Positions 56,343-64,000 of a stretch of 64,000 nt of DNA are shown one piece after another (positions within the stretch are counted from its first letter, which is position 1; the number at the start of each line of letters is the position of its first letter). The DNA comes from Spizellomyces sp. 'palustris'. Its lineage: Eukaryota > Chytridiomycota > Chytridiomycetes > Spizellomycetales > Spizellomycetaceae. The stretch spans positions 33,041-97,040 of the forward strand of contig QEAR01000078.1 of NCBI GenBank assembly GCA_006535965.1, in the 5' to 3' direction. The position numbers and the translations under genes were made by a program. Under the pieces are notes generated by a model, which had not been told where the DNA came from, searched no databases, and was given only the letters and a program-made list of their open reading frames with translations.

Positions 56343-56425
56343 TCAGTGCCTTTCTTTTGTTTTTCGAAGGAAAGTATCAAAGTCCGATAGTTCCGGATAC
56401 AGTTTCCTCAATCTCGGGATGTCCG
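56060..56425. repeat. degenerate tandem duplication, about 184-bp offset, overlapping the NmrA 3' end
   Basis: GTTCCCGCCA at 56133 recurs at 56317. Flanking text aligns in both directions, such as AAAAACATATACATATCGGA versus AAAAATATGAACATTTCGCG. The right copy includes the last codons of the NmrA-like gene, and the left copy is a decayed duplicate of them. Confidence 0.65.
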
Positions 56426-57605
56426 CTTTGTAACCCTCGCGATCAAACCAATCGAACCTGTGAGCGAGAGGAATGCGTTCATGAAAAGTGAAGAATAGCA
56501 AAGTTTTAGGTGACCACCGCGAGCGGTGCGGATGCGTGCTCATGCGTACTAGTTCGCGGGTACGACTGAACTCACATGGTTCGCATCTCTTTACTCAACC
56601 ATTTGACAATGGTGGTGGCAATCGAGTAAGTTGATGGAATGTCTTGACCAGACATGTGCCTTTTCCAAATCTCGTTTGCCTCATCGAGAGTCAGTTCATC
56701 ACCAGCGATTTCGATTTCCTTGCCTAGATAGTCCGCTGGATTCTAATCGTGATGGGCGACACAAAGATATCAGATGCAAGAACTTGGGGAAATTGAGGAT
56801 GGGTTGATTGTCCTCCAGCAGTTGCATAACCCAAGAACCCAAGGTCCTAGCGCGATTGCCCGTACCTCAAGAGCCAGGAAAGCAAACTGTCCTATGTCAC
56901 GAACGTTAATCATCTGCAGTTTTCGATCGCGAGACATCTGGTGCTGGAAAAAAGCCCCATGACTTTGCCATACGCTCCCGGCATAGTCAGGTTATCCATA
57001 CAGAACACTGGTCGCAAAATCGTGTAGGGCAATTTGATCCGTCGTATATGTTCTTCAATCGTAAACTTGGAGTCGAAGTGCGGGATTCCCGTGTTTCGGT
57101 TGGCGCCACCAACGGAAGAGTATACGAAATGCTTGACATTGGCTTTCTGGGCGGCATGTGCAAGTCTAATACCCTGTTCGACCTTTTGGGAAGACGTCAG
57201 TAGTGAACGTCTAGGTTTTATCTCCTTTTGTTATCACTCACCTCCTTTTGTACACCACCTTGGACCGGGTTCGGGCTCTGGACGCTAAATACAGCATAGA
57301 GGTCCTTTGTTGGTTTCAGAAATGAATCCAGGAACTCCTGACTGTCCAAATCGCCCTCCACCAATTCAATGCTTCCATTGCCTTTATTGACTAATCGTTG
57401 GGCGGAAGGGCTCTTGCTGTCTCTTGTAAGCGCATAAATTTTCCAATTTGCTTTATTGTTCGTGAGCAACGCATCAACGAGGGCGCCCCCTAAAGTGAAC
57501 ATACAAGCTGTGGTTAACAACAGGTTCACTGTGCATTCAAAACGAGAATCGTAAAAACAAACCCTGTTTTCCGGTCGCTCCTGTTACTAGGATATTTTTG
57601 AGCAT
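56343..57605 (-). pseudogene. NmrA-like NAD(P)-binding protein gene with one-base frameshift
   Basis: Exons 57605-57563, 57489-57242, 57182-56866, 56742-56576 and 56457-56343 would give 296 residues, but only if one base is added near 56955. NILVTGATGKQGGALVDAL is the dinucleotide-binding start; WKIYALTRDSKSPSAQRL, VEGDLDSQEFLDSFLK and FSVQSPNPVQGG follow in NmrA order; HFVYSSVGGANRNTGIPHFD and LPYTILRPVFCMDNLTMPGA come next. Then the frame shifts between MPGAYGKVMG and FFQHQMSRDRKLQM, within a run of four C and six A on the plus strand. Downstream, INVRDIGQFAFLALE and the C-terminus are normal. NmrA-like proteins sense redox cofactors or reduce quinones. It could be a true gene hit by a sequencing error. 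Confidence 0.7.
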
Positions 57606-57798
57606 GGTGCTTTTCAGAACAAGTCGCACCCTTTCCTTTCTGATAGAGGTGTCCTTCGTCGAGGGAGTCCCAATCGGATACAAAGGAAACGCACAAAATA
57701 CTTGTTGACGCGGTTTCGTTGAGTATTACTAATCGGGAACAGGAACGCGTGCCATTTCGCCGCTCAAATCCAAGGCACGCCCACCTTTCACCAGGCTG

Positions 57799-57896
57799 TC
57801 AAACTGGTTGGTATGTGTTTCCAGAAGGTAAGCCAAAGCAATATTTTTCAAACTGGTTGGTATGTGTTTCCAGAAGGTAAGTCAAAGCAATATTTT
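57799..57896 (+). repeat. tandem repeat, two 49-bp units
   Basis: Unit 1 is 57799-57847 and unit 2 is 57848-57896. They differ at one base (AAGCCAA versus AAGTCAA). A recent duplication upstream of the NmrA-like gene. Confidence 0.95.
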
Positions 57897-58238
57897 AGAG
57901 TCTATAAAAGTAGATATCTGTCCTTGTTCTGCACGCGTAAAGATTGTTGCACTTTCCCCACAGGCTTGATATGGATCTATTTACATTCCGTAATTAGACA
58001 AAGACTCTGGATCGTTCAGATTTCTTGATTCATGCGAAATCTGAACTACGGGAAAAGCTCGCACCGGGGCGGGCTTTTGCAGCGTCATGCTCTGTAGCAA
58101 AACATTCAACCATCTTCAAAGCACCCGCAGCAGGCTCCCAGGTGAAATTCATCACACGAATGCCGGCACCTGCTTCTTTACTGTAATCAGTTCATAGAAT
58201 TCTTGATGATTCAAATCGAGAAACGAGCCAATATTTTC

Positions 58239-58482
58239 AAGGCTTGGAATCAGCAGTATGTTGCCACTTCTGTCAAAGTGCAATGAATACAACCATAACT
58301 CTTAGGTCATAGTATCGGCTGAACGATGAATTAATCTTGGATATGCTATTACTTGATCTGCATTCACAGGATTGGCTTGGGCAGGCCGACATGTTACTTG
58401 TCACCACAATCAATTTCAAATGATTCACATCACAGCACCATTGTTAGGAGCTTTCTCCTCATATTGATATGTAAAAAAAACA
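58239..58482 (+). repeat. dispersed subtelomeric repeat, copy 2
   Basis: Partner of 55333-55605, same orientation, about 2.9 kb away and clearly diverged. Confidence 0.7.
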
Positions 58483-58660
58483 TTGATATTGATATCAGAA
58501 CAGGATATCAATATCAGAAATCAGCATATACATATAAAGAGGAGTAGGCATGAAAAGCCCTTCCTTACTTTCATGCTATCATCATGTGAGGTAAGACATA
58601 CGGTTAGGAATTACGGTGTCTATTAGCAGTGGCATTGTGCCATGTTACAAGTAGGGGGAG

Positions 58661-58702
58661 GTTAAGGTTAAGGTTAGGATTAGGGTTAGGGTTAGGGTTA
58701 CA
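58661..58702 (+). repeat. interstitial telomeric array
   Basis: GTTAAGGTTAAGGTTAGGA grades into exact TTAGGG units (three and a half) and stops abruptly at TTACAAGG. The G-rich strand is on plus. Confidence 0.9.
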
Positions 58703-59249
58703 AGGCCCTCCGTTTTCCGAGGTCGAGATACTTTTGGCCAAAAATACGTGACAGGCCCCTTCCCCAGGCCCTGCCAAACAATATATCCAAATTTGGAGGG
58801 CACTTGTCCGCTTGAAACTCGCGACTCGACTTGCTATATGATGGGTTCAGGTCCGTTCTACATGCACGTTAGAAGGTAATGTCCTTTTTCAGGCCTATAG
58901 AGGGAACAACAAATATCATATTGAGCCGATTTATTTACAAAGTGTCCGCTAAACGGCTGTGAAAACCCGCTTTGCGTCTATCGTTCAATTTATAATCCTA
59001 ACAATTTGCGAGGACGTTACCTTGTGTACTGTGGGAGAGCTGTGAGGGTGCTTTGAGGCATGTGTAATGCCCCTAACGGCGACAGAATTCATTGTTGAAC
59101 ATTTGATCAATGTTTCCAATTGGCGGTGCAAAGGCCACCACACCGCAAACTTTAGGCATTGAAGCGAGTCGAATGGGGGAGCTTGCCAATTGTATATGCT
59201 GTTGTTAAGAGTGGTGAGAAGTCTTAGGAGCATCAGAATGGTCATTTCA

Positions 59250-59620
59250 ACATCCTACGTATGTCTTCAACAGAAACATCAAGGCTTCAAAAGTCGATTT
59301 TGGATCCATGTACAAAAACGTCGAAAGCGATACTGTGACATATCCTATACACCAAACGTAAAGAATCATTCACTCTACAGAGTGTATTAGAACCCGAGAT
59401 TATCTTCTCCGCTCCAATTTTTTGTTACGGGCATCCGAAAATGATGTTAATACTTAAGTGTGAAGCAATTAAAGATCGATTTCGGATTGGAAAACAACGA
59501 CGGAGAGCGTCGCTACGGTCAGGAGCCATATGTGCGAAAGGTATAGAATTCTTCCGTCTATACAGTCTATTAGGACCCGAGGTTAGCTTGTCCGCTCCAA
59601 TTTTTTGTTAGGGTTATGGT
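59250..59620 (+). repeat. degenerate duplication, about 183-bp offset
   Basis: CTCCAATTTTTTGTTA at 59412 recurs at 59595. Upstream text also aligns (TATTAGAACCCGAGATTA versus TATTAGGACCCGAGGTTA). The second copy runs into TTAGGGTTATGGTTAGG. Confidence 0.75.
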
Positions 59621-59823
59621 TAGGCTTAGGGATTACTATCAGTTGCACTATACAAATGCTTCCTTCAGGGTTTCTAATTGCGAGTCATCCGATGGACACT
59701 GCCATCTTGCTGTGCCCGACTCATGTGGAGGGCTTCATGTTAAAACTTCAAGGTGACATACGGAACCCCGAAAAAGAATCTTTTTTTTGCCTTACAATTC
59801 TCTCCCAAAAAACGCTATCAATC

Positions 59824-62800
59824 ATGCCCAAAAATATTCCTCAACCTCCCTCAACCTTCTTGCTCGGCAATGTTGGCGAGATCGACAGCGAGTTTCCTCT
59901 GGGTTCCTTTGAACGTCTCGCGGACCTATATGGACCTATCTACCGACTTGACATTGCGGGAAGGAAACAAACTTTCATTAGCAGCCAGGAATTGGTCGAC
60001 GAGGTGTGCGACGAAAAGAATTTCGAGAAAGGTGTGCAAGGGGCATTGGTTGAACTCAGGAATTTGCTTGGAGACGGGTTATTCACCGCATACAATGAGG
60101 AACCTGTAAGTGGCAGCAGACAACTCCTGGTCCAAGGAAAGGAATTGACGGACCTGTGGTCGTTGAACTATTATAACACAGAATTGGGCGCTCGCGCACA
60201 AGATTTTGATGCCTGCTTTCAGCCCGACATACCTCACATCACTTTTTCCGAGCATGCACGACATCGCGACGCAGCTGACTTTAAAGTGGGAACGATTCGG
60301 AGAGGACTATAGAATCAATGCTGCGCAAGATTTCACCAGGTACATTGCTGAAATGGGTTAGGCGTCAGTCGATGATAACGCTGAGATGCCTCTTCTGCAT
60401 AGATTGACGCTCGACACCTTAGCCCTATGCTCGTTCGATTATCGACTGAACTCTTTCTACAACGAAGAAATGGTGGGTCTCTCTACGCTTGTTGCGATGC
60501 CTCAATAGCTGATCCCCTTGACCGTTGTTTCTTTCGCAGCACCCCTTTATTGAAGCTATGGTGAACGTTCTCGTCGAATCCGGTCGTCGCTCTCAGCGTG
60601 TCCCTGTCCAGCAAAGCCTTATGTTCCGTACCACGCGCAAGTTCCAACAAGATATTTCGTTCATTCACGAATTCTGCGATCAGATTGTACAGAAAAGACG
60701 AGAGGACCCCACCGACCGAAAGGATTTGCTAAACATGATGCTGAACGGTGAGTATACTTGCCTGAAATATGTCTGGCTATCTTAACAATGCGGTTACATA
60801 TTCACTACCAATTGATGATTCAGGTCGTGACAAGGAGACAGGCCAACGTTTGTCCACAGTAAACATTCGCTTTCAGATGGTCACCTTTTTGGTTGCCGGT
60901 ATGTCCTCGACTTTACCTTAGAGAGTATAGCCCTTTGAAGCTTAACACCATTCGCTGCTACAGGGCATGAAACCACGTCCGGATTGCTTTCGTTCGCATT
61001 TTTTTACCTTCTTAACAATCCTTACGCACTACAGAAGGCGCAATCTGAAGTGGACCAGGTCACGGGCGGCAAGCCCGTTACGGTTGACCATATTTTCAAA
61101 CTTCCGTACATCGACGCAGTGCTGAAAGAAACCTTGCGCCTGCAACCGCCCGCACCTTTCTTCACGCGCAAGGTCAAAGCAACGGAAGGTCAGACAAATT
61201 ATACCTTTAAGCACGGCGAGTACGAAGTCACCGGACATGAAGTCATCAGCGTCATTATAGCAAAACTGCACAGAGATTCGAAAGTGTGGGGAGAAGATGC
61301 TGAAGAATTTCGGCCTGAACGCATGCTTGAGGGGAAGTTTGCAGCACTCCCACCTAATTCGTGGAAGCCTTTCGGCAGTGGTGTCAGGGCTTGTATCGGA
61401 CGCTCATTCGCTTGGCAGGAGAGTTTGCTGGTCGTCGCCATGATTTTGCAGAAGTTTGATATGGAAAAGGCTGATCCGGCTTACGATTTGAGGGTCAAGC
61501 AGACGTTGACGATCAAGCCTAGCGATTTTTACATGAAGGCGAAAGTGAGGAAGAATTCACGGGCGACAAGGGCGTCATCTGATGACGCTGGTGAGCCTAA
61601 GGCGATTAAGGAGAGGGAGGTGCTATTGAAGGAACCCAAGACAGCAACCCGGGATACGGGCGCAGACTTAAAGTTGACCATTTTATTTGGATCTAATGCT
61701 GGTGCGCAATTGCGCTAGTAATCATCACCTCATTCTCCTGTTTTCTAGCTTATGCCTATTTTCAGGTTCTTGTGAGTCCTTCGCCGATCGGCTGGCCTCT
61801 GACGCTCCAAGCCATGGGTTTGCCGCCACTACGGCAGCCCTCGACTCTGCAACTCGGGAGTTATTAACTACAAACCCAGTGGCAATCATCTGCTCGTCTT
61901 ACGAAGGCCAACCCCCTGATAATGCTCGCCAGTTTGTCGCTTGGCTCACGTCCTCGCCAGCCTCGGATGAACTGAAGGGCGTTAAATACGCGGTGTTCGG
62001 ATGTGGCCACACAAGCTGGGCTCAAACATATCAACGAATTCCTATATTGATTGACGAGATGTTGCATGAAAAAGGTGAGCGTCGAGCGTAATGAACGCCT
62101 AAGCGGCGTATGAAGAATAAAAACTTTCGCATACCACTATCAACATGCATCTTGTCATCGGTAGGTGCTGAGAGACTACTTCATCGCGGCTGTGCCGACG
62201 CCGCTGGAGACTTTTTTGGCGAGTTCGATACCTGGGAAGACAACTTTTGGCGTATGATGCAAGACAAGTTCGGGGCGCGCTCGTCCACAATTGAAGCTGA
62301 AGATCTTGACGCGGGAGATGCGGCCAACGTAACCTCCACCTTCCAAGTGCAAGTGTTGAACGACAACAGAGCTACGGTCTTGAGTCGCACGACATTTGAA
62401 TACGGTGTTGTGGTGGAAAATCGACAGTTGACTTCAGATGTCTTGACATGCGGTGGGATGCCGAAACAGCATCTGGAAATCAGCCTGCCCGAGGGTATGA
62501 CTTACCGTGCTGGTGAGTTTGTTGTGTCATTTGATGGAACAATTCAGACGACAGCTAATAGTGCTGATGGGTAGGTGATTACTTGGGGGTAATGCCTATC
62601 AATCCGATTCAGGACGTTAAACGAGTTTTGCATCGCTTTAAACTCCCAGTTGATGCCAACATCATGATCAAGACTGCAAAGAGGACATTCTTGGTACGTT
62701 CCAAGTTGTTAAGATCTCTTTACCTTGTTCATCTGAGACTTGTTCTTTTCCAAGCCCACCAATCTCCCTATTCCGGTTCATACCGTCCTAGGTGGTTACG

Positions 62801-63723
62801 TCGAGCTAAATCAGCCTGCATCCCGCCGCCAGGTGGAAACTCTTCGTCTCCTTGCGCCTGCCGAACTGAAACCTGCCTTTAGTCGCATCAACCATGAAAA
62901 TTACAACACCGAGATCCTCAACCAACGCGTGTCGGTTCTGGATCTACTGGAACTTTACCCTGCTCATCCATTGGAGTTTGGCCATTTTCTCTCCATGCTA
63001 CCGCCCATGCGAATGCGCCAATACTCGATCTCCTCTTCGCCACTTTGGAACCCTTTCCACGTGACTTTAACAATTGACGTTCTGAAAGCACCGGCAATTT
63101 CGGGGCACGAAACGAAGCTCGGGGTTGCCTCTACCTACCTTTCCCGTACCAGCGAGGGAGAGATGATCTCCTGCGTCGTGCGTCCTTCTGCCGCCGAATT
63201 TCACTTGTCCCTAGACCCCACCGTCCCTATCATCATGGTCGCAACTGGCAGTGGGATGAGTCCAATGAGGGGTTTCATTCAGGAACGTGCGGCGATGGTT
63301 GCCTGTGGTCGAAAGGTAGGAAAAGCTCTACTCTATTACGGCTGTCGAAACGCAGAGGAGGATTTTATATACAAAGACGAACTCCAACGGTGGACGGCAC
63401 TAGGCGTCGTGGACGTACGCCCCTCTTTCTCAAGTGGAAGCGGCGTTCTCACACCACCGGCATCGCCCTCTTCATACTCCGATCGTGCAACGCAGCATAA
63501 GTACGTTTACGAAGCCATCTATGCTGACCGTGAGGAGCTAAAGGAGATGTTTATTGACGGCGCGAGGTTTTACGTGTGTGGAAGTGCGACCAAGCTGGCC
63601 AAGAGCGTAGGGGAAACGTTTGTCCAGATCTATAGGGAGATGAAAGGGGTTGGGGAGGAGGAGGCGCAGAAGTGGTTTGAAGAACTGAAAGGGGTTAGAT
63701 ATGCAACGGATGTGTTTGGTTGA
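59824..63723 (+). CDS. self-sufficient cytochrome P450 / NADPH-P450 reductase fusion (CYP505-like)
   Basis: The phase-checked exons are 59824-60105, 60182-60339, 60403-60472, 60540-60747, 60824-60898, 60964-61701, 61766-62074, 62165-62512, 62575-62693 and 62755-63723, giving 1091 residues. The order is haem domain then CPR, as in Fusarium P450foxy and Bacillus P450BM3, which hydroxylate fatty acids below the terminal carbon. Haem-domain signs: IPQPPSTFLLGNVGEID, the I-helix FLVAGHETTSG, KETLRLQPP (ExxR) and PFGSGVRACIGRSFA with the Cys ligand. The FMN domain has ILFGSNAGSCESFADRLASD and YAVFGCGHTSWAQTYQ. The FAD/NADPH part has MRMRQYSISSSP, VATGSGMSPMRGFIQERAAM and RFYVCGSATKLAKSV. No break is seen despite the subtelomeric site. 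The substrate is inferred from the family. Confidence 0.94.
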
Positions 63724-63975
63724 GGGCTTGTGATTCTAGGTTCGGTGGAGATGGGGTGTTTATCATCATAGGGTTAGGGTTACAAGGGAGTGTCAGGGTT
63801 ATGGGTTATTGAAAGTTCGGCATTTAAGTAACCAAATCTCTGTATATATGGATAAGGATGTTGGAAATAATTGATTGATTTCATCATAGGATGGAAACTT
63901 GATTAACTCGGTGAGATATTAACATAGTGCCAAGACCAAAGTGGTTCTGTAAAGCCCTGAATCATGGCTACTACC
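63724..63975. other. subtelomeric spacer
   Basis: Follows the CYP505 stop codon. It includes a short TAGGGTTAGGGTTA tract at about 63769-63782 and no gene. Confidence 0.6.
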
Positions 63976-64000
63976 TTAGGGTTAGGGGTTAGGGTTAGGG
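63976..64000 (+). repeat. telomeric TTAGGG repeats at window end
   Basis: Four units, one with an extra G (TTAGGGG), run to the last base with the G-rich strand on plus, as at a right chromosome end. It may instead be another interstitial tract. Confidence 0.75.

Larger units (their letters stand above)
57606..59823. other. subtelomeric intergenic DNA with repeats and interstitial telomere tracts
   Basis: About 2.2 kb without a gene. It contains the 49-bp tandem repeat, copy 2 of the dispersed repeat, a TTAGGG array, a 183-bp-offset duplication and the CYP505 promoter. Short frames such as 58985-59245 are not convincing. Confidence 0.6.

Noticed and set aside
58985-59245. 86-codon minus frame in the subtelomere
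   Set aside because: No motif and it overlaps a degenerate repeat region.
60106-60402. Apparent stop codons inside the CYP505 gene, at first read as pseudogene damage
   Set aside because: Two ordinary GT-AG introns (60106-60181 and 60340-60402) remove them and restore a perfect family alignment.
1-64000. CRISPR arrays, prophage or bacterial operons
   Set aside because: Spliceosomal introns, snRNP and SRP genes and TTAGGG repeats show a eukaryotic nuclear genome; no spaced direct repeats were seen.

Overview
The window reads as nuclear DNA of a fungus and ends in what looks like the right telomere of a chromosome. Fungal traits are short introns (mostly about 55 to 80 bases, GT-AG), a WOPR (Gti1/Pac2) transcription factor, a CBS-PB1 protein, a CYP505 fused P450-reductase and an assimilatory nitrate reductase. 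An EED-like Polycomb subunit, a Ral-type GTPase and a TTC33-like TPR protein are unusual in Dikarya and point to an early-diverging lineage. A chytrid is my best guess; this is inference, with no database search. Telomere repeats are TTAGGG.

Layout, 1-22.9 kb: glutamyl-tRNA synthetase (cut by the left edge) is divergent from EED, which converges on GPI8. An F-box-like gene, a tetraspanin, SmD1, SRP14, a basic low-complexity protein, a SANT protein, a small gene sharing a promoter region with a G-alpha subunit, TTC33, the WOPR factor with a 1.85-kb upstream region, an MSP-domain protein and tRNA-Ala(CGC) follow.

22.9-37 kb: nitrate reductase behind a cluster of GATA sites, a WW protein, ABCE1/Rli1, Ral, a very large kinesin-like protein whose nucleotide pocket is degraded, and a secreted Cys-rich protein with a KPTH-repeat linker.

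37-53 kb: a cysteine dioxygenase-like fragment, a membrane protein beside an interstitial telomere repeat, CBS-PB1, a small unidentified gene, a Pho80-like cyclin, OLA1, an AT-rich stretch of about 2 kb, a small hydrophilic protein, an intron-bearing tRNA-His and a membrane SH3 protein.

53-64 kb: subtelomere. It is gene-poor, with interstitial TTAGGG tracts, dispersed and tandem degenerate repeats, an SDR lacking its catalytic Lys segment, an NmrA-like gene with a one-base frameshift, and an apparently intact CYP505. The last 25 bases are telomeric and run in the direction expected of a right chromosome end.

Most of the left 50 kb is housekeeping: translation (GluRS, ABCE1, OLA1, two tRNAs), RNA and protein targeting (SmD1, SRP14), GPI anchoring (GPI8) and signalling (G-alpha, Ral, cyclin, tetraspanin, SH3). 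No classical gene cluster is visible. Splice models were built by hand from reading frame, GT-AG sites and protein family similarity; those marked as phase-checked sum to whole codons.
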